Positions 29,156 through 39,894 of a stretch of DNA of 64,000 nucleotides are shown one piece after another. The position numbers were made by a program, and so were the translations under genes. Each line of letters starts with the position of its first letter. Position 1 is the stretch's first letter. The stretch lies in the NCBI GenBank assembly GCA_009783265.1, contig WRHM01000008.1, positions 84,850 through 148,849 on the forward strand, read 5' to 3'. The notes beneath the pieces were generated by a model. It was not told where the DNA came from. It saw nothing but the letters and a program-made list of their open reading frames with translations, and did no database searches. Origin of the DNA: Oscillospiraceae bacterium (lineage in GTDB: Bacteria > Bacillota > Clostridia > Oscillospirales > WRJC01).

Positions 29156-30610
29156 TTAATCTTTATAAAAATCGCTCAGAAATTCGGGGGCGATATTTTG
29201 AATAATAACGTCTTTTATGTATTTATATGAAAATTTATTGTCGGAATTAATATTGCCGTGAGCTTTCGCGAGTTCTTCGGTATATTCGTCAAATCTGTAG
29301 ACCTGAAATGCTTTTCTCCGCATATTATAGTGAGTAATAATGGGAATCATCTGCACATTTTCTATTGTTGTGTCAGATTCGCCGTTTTTTGTGATTTTTA
29401 CTATGTCAAAATTCAAAAGTCCGCCTATCATATTTTTTGCGCCCAGCATTCCCGATATCATGTTGCCCAAAGAATAAGCAATCAAAGTTTTTTTACCGTC
29501 GGGACGGCTGACCCATTTCGTTTCCTGAAAAACATGCGGGTGCATGCCTATTATAACGTCAACCCCGTTGTCCACCATCATTTGAGCAAGACTTCTCTGC
29601 CATTGATTTGGGGTTAAACTATCTTCGTCTCCCCAGTGCATTACTACAAAAAGTAAATCCGCAAGCGGCCTCGCGGCTTTGACCTGACGTTCGACAGTCG
29701 CGTCGTCTATAAATGGTATGACCATCTGGCTGTCAGCCGGGAGAACCATGCCGTTTGTGCCGTATGTATATGATAAAAACGCGATAGAAACCCCGTTTTT
29801 ATCATATATTCTTATATTCTCAAAATCTTCCTGATTCTTAAAGCCGCCAATCAATAAGACATTCTGGTCTTCCCAAAAATTTATATTATTAATATACCCT
29901 TTTTCCCATTTATCGAGCATGTGATTATTTGCGATATTTATTATATTAAAACCCATATCCGTCAGGGCGAACCCGTTCTCTTTGGGCGTGTTAAACATAG
30001 GATAGCCATCGTAACTAAATTCGTCGCCGGCAATAGGGGTTTCGACATTCACTAAAGCTATATCCGCCGCCTTAACTGTAGACGCTATATCTTTGTACAT
30101 ATCTTTAAAGTTAAAATTTTCACCGGATTTCGCGCGTTCTTTCGCGTCGTCAATCATATTCAGATGTATTATATTGTCCCCTGCGGCAATAAATTTCAGA
30201 CGAACTGTCCCGTCTTTTTCTATTGATTCTTCCGCTTCTGGCGATTTTGTTGCCTCTGGCTCAGCAGTTTCAACTATATCAGCGCCGGAATCCGTTTGGT
30301 TTTCGTTTTCTTCAGTTTCCTCTGTATTTTCCGGTTGAGTGTCATTAACCTGCGGGATTTTTTCGGTTTGCGTGCGATTGTCGTTGATATTATCTTTCTC
30401 TCCCGGTTTTGCCGGACTTTCAACCGCGTCGGCTAAAATATCGTTTCTGTCGTAATTATTTTTTGACGCGAACGTCATATCTTCGGCGTCTCCGGAATCC
30501 GGGCCGAAATTTATTATACCGCAGCCTGAAATACCTGCGACGCTTAAAGCCAAAGCTAATATCCAAACAAAAGCAACGGCAATATTTATAATTTTTGATT
30601 TATTTTTCAT
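29156..30610 (-). CDS. CapA-family (PgsA-type metallophosphatase) lipoprotein
   Basis: FIAAGDNIIH...ALVNVETPIAG...NIANNHMLD...VVMHWGDE...GMHPHVFQ. Confidence 0.88.
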   Translation of the reverse strand: MKNKSKIINIAVAFVWILALALSVAGISGCGIINFGPDSGDAEDMTFASKNNYDRNDILADAVESPAKPGEKDNINDNRTQTEKIPQVNDTQPENTEETEENENQTDSGADIVETAEPEATKSPEAEESIEKDGTVRLKFIAAGDNIIHLNMIDDAKERAKSGENFNFKDMYKDIASTVKAADIALVNVETPIAGDEFSYDGYPMFNTPKENGFALTDMGFNIINIANNHMLDKWEKGYINNINFWEDQNVLLIGGFKNQEDFENIRIYDKNGVSIAFLSYTYGTNGMVLPADSQMVIPFIDDATVERQVKAARPLADLLFVVMHWGDEDSLTPNQWQRSLAQMMVDNGVDVIIGMHPHVFQETKWVSRPDGKKTLIAYSLGNMISGMLGAKNMIGGLLNFDIVKITKNGESDTTIENVQMIPIITHYNMRRKAFQVYRFDEYTEELAKAHGNINSDNKFSYKYIKDVIIQNIAPEFLSDFYKD

Positions 30611-30699
30611 ATTTATTTTTTCTCTTTTTCACTCACAAATAAATTATTGATTGCTTTATTATACAATAAAAATTTTCGATTGTCAACTTTGAATAAATT

Positions 30700-30750
30700 C
30701 GATAAAAAAAGCTGACGTAAATTTTATAATTATACGTCAGCTTTTTTATC
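30700..30750. terminator. Intrinsic terminator
   Basis: gataaaaaaagctgacgta...tacgtcagcttttttatc perfect arms. Confidence 0.8.
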
Positions 30751-30760
30751 GGGCTTCGCG

Positions 30761-32011
30761 TTATTTTATAAAATACAAAGATATATCTTCTATTTTTCCG
30801 GATTCTTCGCCATTATTATTTTTATCATCTATGTTTTTCTCGATTACTATTTCGATCTTGTCCGTAAAAAACGCCGGGAACCGGCAAATTGCCTTATGCC
30901 CTATTGTTTTTCCGTTATAGACAGTTATAGGCAATCCGTAATCATACGGATAAGCCTTTATCGAAAATTGTTCTACTATGCCTAATTTTTCTTCGTTTTC
31001 TTTTAATACGCAGTGATTTATCAGGACAGGCTCTTTTAATTTGCATATATATAAATTTTCGTTTTTAGTCAAATCAAAAAATATCGGGTTTGAGAATGAT
31101 TCTTTTATATATTTGCCCAATTCTATTAATCTTTCGCTGTCTTTTTCCGGAAGCAGCCCGTCGCGGCCGGGCCCAATATTTATAAGCATATTCGCTCCCC
31201 TGCCGACAGTATAATAATAATTTCCGATAAGTTCTTCCAGACTTTTCACAGTATGTTCGTCCCGGTCACTGTAAAACCAGTTGCGGAGCCTCATTCTGAA
31301 ATCGCATTCCACAGGCAAAAATTTTTCGGCTTCAAATTGTTCGCCTGTTTCAGCAAGAACTGAAAACGCCGTTGATTTAACAGTCAGATTATTCGGCATG
31401 TGAGCGTAACCCGATTCGTTGCCTACCCAGCGCGTGTCCGGGTCCCACATATTAAAAATCAATATATCAGACTGTAACCCCCGTATAGTTTTTATAATTC
31501 TCTTTTCGTCGTATTTATGATTTTCAGATCCGCAGCCGTCAAACCAAAGATAATCTATTTTGCCGTAATTTTTCAAAAGCTCGCTTACTTGATTTATAAA
31601 ATACTCGTCGTAATCTTTGCTTGATTTATCTTTTGAGCCGAATTCGGCCGGAGAATAATACAAGCCGGTTTTTATGCCGTATTCGCGGCATGCGTCCGTG
31701 AATTCTTTTACAACGTCGCCTTTGCCGTTTTTCCACGGGGTATTCGCAACAGAATAATTTGTATATTTCGAGGGCCAGTTCGCAAATCCGTCATGATGTT
31801 TGCACACTAATATTGCGTATTTTGCGCCGGATTCTTTTATAACGCGCATCCACTGTCCGCAGTCGAGATTTGACGGATTAAATCCCGACAGCGGCATTTC
31901 TTTCATGTCCCAGTCTCTGTGCCCTTCGTAAAAAGTCCGTATCCCGAAATGAAAAAAAACTCCCAGCTCCCATTTCAAAAAATCTGCCTGTTCTTTTTTG
32001 TACTTCATCAT
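30761..32011 (-). CDS. Alpha-L-fucosidase (GH29)
   Basis: WELGVFFHFGIRTFYE...AKYAILVCKHHDGFANWPSKYTNYSV...DYLWFDG. Confidence 0.88.
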   Translation of the reverse strand: MMKYKKEQADFLKWELGVFFHFGIRTFYEGHRDWDMKEMPLSGFNPSNLDCGQWMRVIKESGAKYAILVCKHHDGFANWPSKYTNYSVANTPWKNGKGDVVKEFTDACREYGIKTGLYYSPAEFGSKDKSSKDYDEYFINQVSELLKNYGKIDYLWFDGCGSENHKYDEKRIIKTIRGLQSDILIFNMWDPDTRWVGNESGYAHMPNNLTVKSTAFSVLAETGEQFEAEKFLPVECDFRMRLRNWFYSDRDEHTVKSLEELIGNYYYTVGRGANMLINIGPGRDGLLPEKDSERLIELGKYIKESFSNPIFFDLTKNENLYICKLKEPVLINHCVLKENEEKLGIVEQFSIKAYPYDYGLPITVYNGKTIGHKAICRFPAFFTDKIEIVIEKNIDDKNNNGEESGKIEDISLYFIK

Positions 32012-32044
32012 AGATTATCCTCTCTTTCATAATTAATTATTATG

Positions 32045-33046
32045 CTATATTAATTTTGCCGCTTTAATCATCTCGCAAATGTTTTCCCCTTTTATATCCG
32101 ACGACCATGCGCAGCCTGCGTTTAATACGTCAACTCCTGATTTAATGCATTCGCGGGACATTTCAAATACCTGCTCAGGAGTCCCGTCCCGTAATATTTC
32201 AAGCACCGGCACATATCCAATAATCGCAGTATTGCCTTTTAATAAATCAACAGCCTGCGCAATATCAGTTTTTATATCCATGCTAATCCCAGACATTCCC
32301 GTGTTTTTTATATATTTTAAATGCGATGTTATATTTCCGCAGATATGCACTACTGTGGGGATTTTTATTTCGGCGCAGAGCTTTTTGTGGCACGGGGCGA
32401 TATATCTGCCGTAATCATCTCCCGATATAAGATCGCCCGAACAAGCCGCTTCGCCGATTTGAATTATGTCGCTGCCGGCATTTTCCTGTTCTTTTGCATA
32501 CATGATACACAAATCAGTAGTCAATTCAAGCGCATTTTGAATTATTTCAGGCTCCTCAATCATCCATATCATCATGTTTTCGATACCGAACAGAGTAGTC
32601 CCCAGAGTAAACGGCCCGACAATAGAACTGACAACGGGAATAATATTATTATATCTTTTTTTCGCGATTTCAACAGCGTTTAATACCAACGGGATCCGCC
32701 CTTTTTCCAAAAGTTCCCGCCCAAATAAAAATTCAGCGGGATCGTCAAAAAGATGCGTTTTCATTTGCGGGAGCTGACTTTTCGTGCCAAAATCAATATT
32801 TCCGCCCAATCCTTCGGCCTCAACTGTCATATCAAAAGGCAGTTTCATAGATTCAAGCCCGTAAAACTCAAAAGCGGCAGCCGCCAATTTTACCATTTTT
32901 TCAGCGTCCGAATGCGCGTCAGGCCAATAAACGCCGCATAAATCCATTAAATCAACAGTAACGGCAGTCATCAAACCCGTTACAGGCGGCCTGCCGGAAT
33001 TTTTATGCTTTAAAGCATTGACAAGCCTTTGCGTATTATTTTCCAT
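32045..33046 (-). CDS. Uroporphyrinogen decarboxylase-family / MtaA-CmuA-type methyltransferase
   Basis: ALKHKNSGRPPVTGLMT...GSDIIQIGEAACSGDLIS...VVHICGN. Confidence 0.85.
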   Translation of the reverse strand: MENNTQRLVNALKHKNSGRPPVTGLMTAVTVDLMDLCGVYWPDAHSDAEKMVKLAAAAFEFYGLESMKLPFDMTVEAEGLGGNIDFGTKSQLPQMKTHLFDDPAEFLFGRELLEKGRIPLVLNAVEIAKKRYNNIIPVVSSIVGPFTLGTTLFGIENMMIWMIEEPEIIQNALELTTDLCIMYAKEQENAGSDIIQIGEAACSGDLISGDDYGRYIAPCHKKLCAEIKIPTVVHICGNITSHLKYIKNTGMSGISMDIKTDIAQAVDLLKGNTAIIGYVPVLEILRDGTPEQVFEMSRECIKSGVDVLNAGCAWSSDIKGENICEMIKAAKLI

Positions 33047-33272
33047 GATTTTTTACACCTCATAATAAAACTTTGTTTTTAATTATTATATTGCATATTT
33101 AATTTATCGTCAAGTAAAATCTTAATATTATCATAATCAATGTTAAAATATTATTTTAACATACATTTTATTGACAATTTAATTTTTATATTATATAATT
33201 TTTATTAGATATTAAATATAAATATTTTAAATCAAAACACGAAAATATAATAATTTTTAAGGAGTAAATTTT

Positions 33273-35480
33273 ATGTTTGAAAATATAAATTTTATAAAAG
33301 CCGATATACCGTTTATACGCGAATTCAGCAGAGAAAAAAGCCCGTGTTCAATGTTCAGGCGCAAATTTAATATAAAAAACCCGAAACATGCAAAAGTATC
33401 GGTCTGCGGACTCGGCTACGGCTATTATTATATAAACGGCAAAAAAATCACGGACGATTTATTTACGGCTCCCGTCAGCGACTATAATAAGACTTTATGG
33501 TATAATACTTACGACGTCACTGAATTTTTACAGGGCGGCGAAAATATATTTACGGTCATTTGCGGCAACGGATTTTTCAACGAATCTTTAAAGACCGCAT
33601 GGCTTCATTATCAGGCGTCATGGCGCGACAATCCGAAGTTTATCTTGCAACTTGACGCAGACGGCGAAACTGTTTTGACTTCAGATAATAACTGGAAATG
33701 CACGGCTGATACGCCAATAATATTCAATCAATTACGGAGCGGGGAGCATTTTGATTCGCGCATGTATAACCCGGACTTCAACAAGTTTGATTTCGACGAC
33801 AGCGGCTGGAGTTATGCGATAACCGACGATAATTCTCCAAAGGGGATTTTCAGGCAATGCGAATGTCAGCCCATATGCGAATGCGCCGAGTATAAAACAA
33901 AACAGATAATAAAAACCGATGAAAAAAAATATATATTTGACATAGGGCAGAATATTTCAGGTTATATAAAACTTACAGTTAATTCTCAAAACGGCAAACC
34001 CGGAGATGAATTTATTATAAAATACGCCGAACAATTAAACGAAGATAATACGCTTAAATATAACGGCATGGACGGCGAGCATTTTTATCCCGAGAGCGAA
34101 TTCATGACGGATAAATTTATCGCGAACGGCAAAGATTTCACATGGTCGCCTATTTTTACATATCACGGGTTCAGATATATCGAAATAACGGGCATAGAAA
34201 ATCCCGGATTTGATACAGTCACGGGAATATTCGTCCATCAGCATATAAAGACAATATCAGATTTTGAATGTTCGGACGAAACCCTGAACAAATTATATAA
34301 AATCGGCATAATGGCGACTTACTCTAATCTTTTTTATATGCCTACGGACTGTCCGACAAGGGAAAAACTCGGCTGGGCGAACGACGCTCAGGCTTCGGCT
34401 GAACAAATGCTTATTAATTTTGATATTGCGCCTTTATTTAAAAAGTGGAATTTTGATATACAGGACGCAATGCGTGACGACGGGTCTATGCCTGGCATAA
34501 TCCCGACGAGCGGATGGGGATACGAATGGGGGAACGGCCCGGTTTCAGATGGGATTATATTTGAGATTCCGTATAAAATATATCTCTATACGGGCGATAA
34601 GTCATTGCTAATAGATAACCTGCCGTATTTTGACAGATATATAGAATATCTCAAAACGAGGCACGGCGAGAACGGCATGATTAATTTCGGGCTGAACGAC
34701 TGGGCCGCTCCGGATTTCAAAACGGAAACCCCGGTAGAACTTATAAATACTGCGTTTCTCGTGAAATTCCTGCGTATCGCGAAACTTGCGGCAAATTTTG
34801 CGGATAATTCAATACTCGAAGAAAAATACGCCCGCGAATGCGAAGAAGCCGAAAAGCTATTTAAAAATAATTATATAAACAAAGACGGGACATGCAAAAT
34901 TAACGAGCAGACGGCTGTAAGCATGGCGATATATTATAAACTTTACGATGATGATAGTTTTACGCCGCTTAAAGAGCAATTAAAGAAACTTGTCGAGGAC
35001 AACAATTTTCACCATAATTGCGGCATGGTGGGACTGCGCAGGCTTTATATCGCGTTAAACAAATGCGGGCTTGCTGAATACGCGTATAAAATAATAACGT
35101 CAACAGGTTATCCGTCGTATTCTAAATGGCTTGAAGGCGACGCGACGACTTTATGGGAAACTTGGCAGCCGGGGAACTCTAAAAATCATCACATGTATTC
35201 GGATTTTATGTCATGGATAATAAAAACGCTTGCCGGAATAAATATAGCCAGCGTATCTGAAAACGCTCCGGCATATAAAAGAGTAACGATAAATCCCGAA
35301 TTTATTTCAGCTATTGATTTTTGCAGGGGATATACAGATACTCCGAGAGGCAGAATCTCAGTCGAATGGAAACGCGATAATAACAGAAAAATAATTCTCG
35401 AAGTCGATATACCCGAAAAAATAACGGCTGTATATAACGGCTCTGTTTTAAATCCGGGTAAAAATATTTTTAATATTTAA
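33273..35480 (+). CDS. Alpha-L-rhamnosidase (GH78)
   Basis: N-terminal carbohydrate-binding region; YMPTDCPTREKLGWANDAQASAEQ; C-terminal beta domain; RBS aaggagt. Confidence 0.88.
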   Translation: MFENINFIKADIPFIREFSREKSPCSMFRRKFNIKNPKHAKVSVCGLGYGYYYINGKKITDDLFTAPVSDYNKTLWYNTYDVTEFLQGGENIFTVICGNGFFNESLKTAWLHYQASWRDNPKFILQLDADGETVLTSDNNWKCTADTPIIFNQLRSGEHFDSRMYNPDFNKFDFDDSGWSYAITDDNSPKGIFRQCECQPICECAEYKTKQIIKTDEKKYIFDIGQNISGYIKLTVNSQNGKPGDEFIIKYAEQLNEDNTLKYNGMDGEHFYPESEFMTDKFIANGKDFTWSPIFTYHGFRYIEITGIENPGFDTVTGIFVHQHIKTISDFECSDETLNKLYKIGIMATYSNLFYMPTDCPTREKLGWANDAQASAEQMLINFDIAPLFKKWNFDIQDAMRDDGSMPGIIPTSGWGYEWGNGPVSDGIIFEIPYKIYLYTGDKSLLIDNLPYFDRYIEYLKTRHGENGMINFGLNDWAAPDFKTETPVELINTAFLVKFLRIAKLAANFADNSILEEKYARECEEAEKLFKNNYINKDGTCKINEQTAVSMAIYYKLYDDDSFTPLKEQLKKLVEDNNFHHNCGMVGLRRLYIALNKCGLAEYAYKIITSTGYPSYSKWLEGDATTLWETWQPGNSKNHHMYSDFMSWIIKTLAGINIASVSENAPAYKRVTINPEFISAIDFCRGYTDTPRGRISVEWKRDNNRKIILEVDIPEKITAVYNGSVLNPGKNIFNI

Positions 35481-35508
35481 TAAAACTATATAAAAACATG
35501 AATGAAAT

Positions 35509-35551
35509 GCGCCCCCAAAATTAAGCAAAAAATGTTTAACTCGGGGGCGTA
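35509..35551. terminator. Bidirectional terminator-like hairpin between convergent genes
   Basis: gcgccccc...gggggcgt. Confidence 0.55.
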
Positions 35552-35581
35552 TAATTATGAGAATTTATACTAAAGCATATA

Positions 35582-37120
35582 TTATTCAACTGTTCCGAAA
35601 TTATCGACGGTTTTATTAATCGCAATATCGGCTTTATCTTTTACTTTTTCGTATTCGCTCGCAAAATCACGCGATTTTTTGCTCATCAGATTATTAAAAA
35701 CGTCATACGAGCCGCCCCAGTTGTAGACCATATCGAGATCGAAAATCCTCGACGATAAAATAATATCGAGCATTGCGCTTGATTCTTCGTCGCGCATGTA
35801 TTTTCGCTGGAGGGCGACTTCGTAATAAGCCGGTGTGAGCGTGTACAGGCTTTCGGCGGCTAACGCCTCGACTACAAGCCCGGTTTCGGAAAGCCTTTGA
35901 TTTGTTATGGGGATAGACAAAGCCGAAGCGTTGTTTAAATTATATGTCGTGTAATAAGATTCCTGATTTGAATCATACTTAGGCATCGGAACCATGCCAA
36001 ATTCGCTCTCCATATCTCTTAAAAGAGTAAACGACAAAAGCCCTGCTGTATAAAACAACGCCCTGTCTTCTTTAAAATTGCGCCTTATCATATCGCTGTA
36101 AACATTCCCGTATTTGCCGCTGTGCTCTTCGGCTTTGACCGTGACGTCGTTGTTAAGCTGGAAATCCAGGACTTTATCTATAACAGAAGCCGAGCGTTCG
36201 GTGAGCATATCCATATACGGAATATCGTTTGCGTCTTTTCTTGTCGCCCTTTCGCCTGTCCCGATATAAAACATAAACGTGTTCAGATAATCGCTGACCT
36301 GTCCCCACTGGTCGTCGTCGGGAGTCATAACCCCGTCGCCGTTCAGGTCTTTTGACGCGGCAACGCACATTTCGTTGTATTTATCAAGAGTCCATTCGTT
36401 ATCGTTCACGTATTTATACGGCGAATCAAGGCTTAAATCCTGCAATAATTTTTTATTGAAAAACACAGCCCAAGTCGCGTTGTTGTCCATGATATTTATA
36501 TCGCCGACCGCGTAATATAATTTATTCAACAGAGTAAAATCTTTATGGCTTTTTGAATCCCACCATGGCTGCGACAAATCTATATTTTCCACAGTATTCA
36601 AATCATATAAAAATCCCTGTTGGGCAAGGGTGTTGCTCTGAATTAAATTCATCATGAAAACCTGATAATTATCTTCCCCTGCAAGCAGGGTTTTTTTCAC
36701 TGTCGCCGCTAAATCGCTCTGAGATTCAGGATATTCTGCGACTTTGAAATTATATGTTTCTTCTACGTATTGATTTCTCTTGAAAACCGCGTCGTTTATA
36801 GTGTCTCCGTTTTCTTCCGCAGCATAAATTTCCATCGAATAGTTATTTACGTTTCTTTCATATCCCATGACATAAAACATAAACGTTTCGCCTTTTAAAT
36901 CTATATTTGGCAAAGTTGGGGCATGTTTTTCAGATTCGACTATAGTATTATCGTCAGAATTGTCGTCGTTTAAATCGTTTAAATTGCCGGAATCCGGTTT
37001 TATGTCAACATCAGCGTCGTTATTTTTGCCGTCTGAACTATTTTCATTGTTACCGCCGCATGAATATAATAACAGGGCAAACATGCTTATTATTAAAATA
37101 ATCGCAATAATTTTTTTCAT
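35582..37120 (-). CDS. Extracellular solute-binding lipoprotein
   Basis: Lipobox ALLLYSC; SBP_bac_1-like body (WWDSKSHKDFTL...VFFNKKLLQDL). Confidence 0.85.
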   Translation of the reverse strand: MKKIIAIILIISMFALLLYSCGGNNENSSDGKNNDADVDIKPDSGNLNDLNDDNSDDNTIVESEKHAPTLPNIDLKGETFMFYVMGYERNVNNYSMEIYAAEENGDTINDAVFKRNQYVEETYNFKVAEYPESQSDLAATVKKTLLAGEDNYQVFMMNLIQSNTLAQQGFLYDLNTVENIDLSQPWWDSKSHKDFTLLNKLYYAVGDINIMDNNATWAVFFNKKLLQDLSLDSPYKYVNDNEWTLDKYNEMCVAASKDLNGDGVMTPDDDQWGQVSDYLNTFMFYIGTGERATRKDANDIPYMDMLTERSASVIDKVLDFQLNNDVTVKAEEHSGKYGNVYSDMIRRNFKEDRALFYTAGLLSFTLLRDMESEFGMVPMPKYDSNQESYYTTYNLNNASALSIPITNQRLSETGLVVEALAAESLYTLTPAYYEVALQRKYMRDEESSAMLDIILSSRIFDLDMVYNWGGSYDVFNNLMSKKSRDFASEYEKVKDKADIAINKTVDNFGTVE

Positions 37121-37180
37121 ATATTCTTTCTCCTTTTTTATTTTCTGTGCTAAATAAAACTTGCGCTATGTTAAAAATGC

Positions 37181-37744
37181 TTATAATGCGAATGTATCTT
37201 TTATATTTTTCGCCACTTCATCAGGCTCAATTTTAGTATTATTGATACGGATATAATTTTTACGCTTGATTTCTCCCTCAAACGAATTTGCTCTTTCATT
37301 TACAGACGCATCTATCATTGCTTTATCTGAATTTTCAATATTTCTTTTTGATGGTTTATGAGCCAGCCGGTTAGGGGTTTTATTCCGTATAATCCTTTCA
37401 TTTACATCGGCTTCAAGCTCAACAAAATAAACTTCCGCGCCACGGGATTCAAAAATATCAGCCAACTTATTCGCATATTCCCAGCTTCCCTGCCTGTCAA
37501 ATCTGCAAACCGAAGTATATATTAATCCGCATAAGTCGCTTTTGGATACGGCTTCAAAAATTTTTTCGATAAATAATCTGCTTAATCTGCCGCCTTCGTC
37601 TGTATTCATAGCGTCAAAAAATACCGACACAAGGTCCATTACCATGTGATTATGGAATAATTTTAGTCCCGTGATTTTTTCAATTTCTTGTCCAACCGTC
37701 ATTTTGCCGACAGCCGGCGGACCAAAAATCCAAATATATTTCAT
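37181..37744 (-). CDS. P-loop AAA/shikimate-kinase-like protein
   Basis: FGPPAVGKMTVGQEI Walker A. Confidence 0.65.
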   Translation of the reverse strand: MKYIWIFGPPAVGKMTVGQEIEKITGLKLFHNHMVMDLVSVFFDAMNTDEGGRLSRLFIEKIFEAVSKSDLCGLIYTSVCRFDRQGSWEYANKLADIFESRGAEVYFVELEADVNERIIRNKTPNRLAHKPSKRNIENSDKAMIDASVNERANSFEGEIKRKNYIRINNTKIEPDEVAKNIKDTFAL

Positions 37745-37782
37745 TAGATTATTCCTCGTAACAAATATAAATTCTCTACCCT

Positions 37783-39546
37783 CTATTTTTCTTCGCTTAT
37801 TTGCCCGCTCCTCAAAACCTCCAAAAATTCGCCGAGATGATTTTCGTATATATCACACGGATTCACGCCGTATTTTTTGCACAACGCCGCAGCGTATCCA
37901 ACAACTTCGCCCATCATTCCCCCTGTGCGCATTACCCTGACAGTCCCCAAAGCGTCGTGCGTCACGCTCACGTTTCTGCCCGCCATAAATAAATTTTTGA
38001 TGTTTCTCGAATACAGGCACCTGTACGGCACAAAATACGGAATATGCTTAAAATTATCGTAATAAGCATTTGTCAGAAACGCGTCCCCCTCATGAAAAGA
38101 CGGATAATATTCTTTTTTTGCATAATGCACGTCTATCTGCCATGTCGATGGAACGCAGCCGTCCTCGAATTTATAATTTTTCAGCACTTCGCTTTTAGAT
38201 AATATAACGTCTCCGAGAAGCCTTCTTGATTCGCGCTTGCCGCCGATATAACACGCGTTGCCGATTTTATATGTTTTATAAAAGCCTTTGTCTGTATTTT
38301 TCAGAGCGTCAAACGCGCCGTACATAGCGCGAAAATTAGTATCTCTGGCTTCTTCGGCGAATTTTATCGGGTCATGCTCCATGCCGCTCTCCCAGTACCA
38401 ACCGCCCAACTGTTTTGCCCCCTCGTAATCTTTCGCGTTTCGTCCCGGAAAATCACAGGACGGATCTGATAAATCTATCGCCCACGGACATTTGGGAAAC
38501 TCCGTTTCTTTTCCCGTGTCTTCGACATACCAGACATTTGTCATTCCCATGTGGCCGTTTGTCGTTATCTCGTAATCTGCGTCAGCCAAAAACCCCAGAG
38601 TAGCGTCGCCGGTGCAGTCGGCAAAATAATCGGCGTATGCTTCATAAGGCCTGTGGGTTTTTACGTCGATAAATTTAATTTTGTGTATCACGCCGTTTTT
38701 CACGTCGGCGGACACGACTGTATAACCTAAAAATAATTTTATATTTTTATATTCTTCAAGTATAGATATGCGCTTATCGTCTTCATATATTTCAGCTATA
38801 TTATCTTTTCCGTAGTGAAAATGCTTTTCCGGCTCAAACGATTTTACTATATCGCCGATTTTGGGGAATGGCTCAAATCCGGTTTCGCCTCCGAGCCACA
38901 CTCGAACTTCTGAACTGTTGTTTCCCCCAAGGACATATCTGTCCTGTATGAGCGCGACATTCAAGCCGTTTTTCGCCGAACTTACAGCCGCCGCCATTCC
39001 GGATATGCCGCCCCCCGCGATAATTATGTCAAATTTCCCCGCGTTTTCTGAAATGTTAATATTACATAAAGTATTTCTGAATTTTTCAAACTCTGTTATG
39101 CCGTCCGGCGGAACAAAATCCATATCCATAGTCAAAAATACAGCCGCGCACCTGCCCTCAAATCCGGTCAGATCAATAAGCGACAATTCAGCTTCGCCAG
39201 CGTCAATTTCGCATACGCCAGCTTCCTGCCAAGCCCAAGAAACGCTTTTATTCCCGAGGGTTTCAGAAGTCCAGCCGTCTATTTTTACTTTAAACAAGCC
39301 CGGCGACACATCTTTTTTCCACCGCGCAACCCAGTCTTTCGTATATGCCCAAACTTTATATCTGCCCGGGTTTTTGATATCAATTTTTTTAACTGCATTT
39401 GCAACCGGGGTGCCTATGCCGTGAGCGAGAAGATAAGACGAACCCATATTTTGTATAAACTGCGTGTCGAGCGCCCAGCCGCCGTAATCGTCAAATTCCC
39501 CGGTTGATATAAACAAAAAATTTTTTTCCGTATTTCCCTCTTTCAT
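37783..39546 (-). CDS. FAD-dependent oxidoreductase (FAD_oxidored type) with N-terminal beta-rich extension
   Basis: DIIIAGGGISGMAAAVSSAKNGLNVALIQDRYVLGGNNSSEVRVWLGG. Confidence 0.88.
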   Translation of the reverse strand: MKEGNTEKNFLFISTGEFDDYGGWALDTQFIQNMGSSYLLAHGIGTPVANAVKKIDIKNPGRYKVWAYTKDWVARWKKDVSPGLFKVKIDGWTSETLGNKSVSWAWQEAGVCEIDAGEAELSLIDLTGFEGRCAAVFLTMDMDFVPPDGITEFEKFRNTLCNINISENAGKFDIIIAGGGISGMAAAVSSAKNGLNVALIQDRYVLGGNNSSEVRVWLGGETGFEPFPKIGDIVKSFEPEKHFHYGKDNIAEIYEDDKRISILEEYKNIKLFLGYTVVSADVKNGVIHKIKFIDVKTHRPYEAYADYFADCTGDATLGFLADADYEITTNGHMGMTNVWYVEDTGKETEFPKCPWAIDLSDPSCDFPGRNAKDYEGAKQLGGWYWESGMEHDPIKFAEEARDTNFRAMYGAFDALKNTDKGFYKTYKIGNACYIGGKRESRRLLGDVILSKSEVLKNYKFEDGCVPSTWQIDVHYAKKEYYPSFHEGDAFLTNAYYDNFKHIPYFVPYRCLYSRNIKNLFMAGRNVSVTHDALGTVRVMRTGGMMGEVVGYAAALCKKYGVNPCDIYENHLGEFLEVLRSGQISEEK

Positions 39547-39894
39547 ACATAAATCATTCCTCTCTATAAATTATATAAATTATAACGGATATAAAAAAAT
39601 TTAATAAAAATATTATATCAGATATTTACGTAAAAATCAATAATTTTTGTGTTATTTTTGGCGGCAAGCCCTATTTCCAAAATTTTGTTTATATTGTCTT
39701 TGATTATAAATTTTATTATTAATCCGAGTTTATTTTTTTATATTAAACTTAAATAAAAACAAATATTTTGCTGAAATTTGTACAAATTTTATATATTTTT
39801 ATAAAAAAGACATATAATACTTGTAAAAATATATATGTTTGTGTTATAATATTAAAATAAAAACGAAAAAAATAAATGTAGTTAAAAATTTTAT

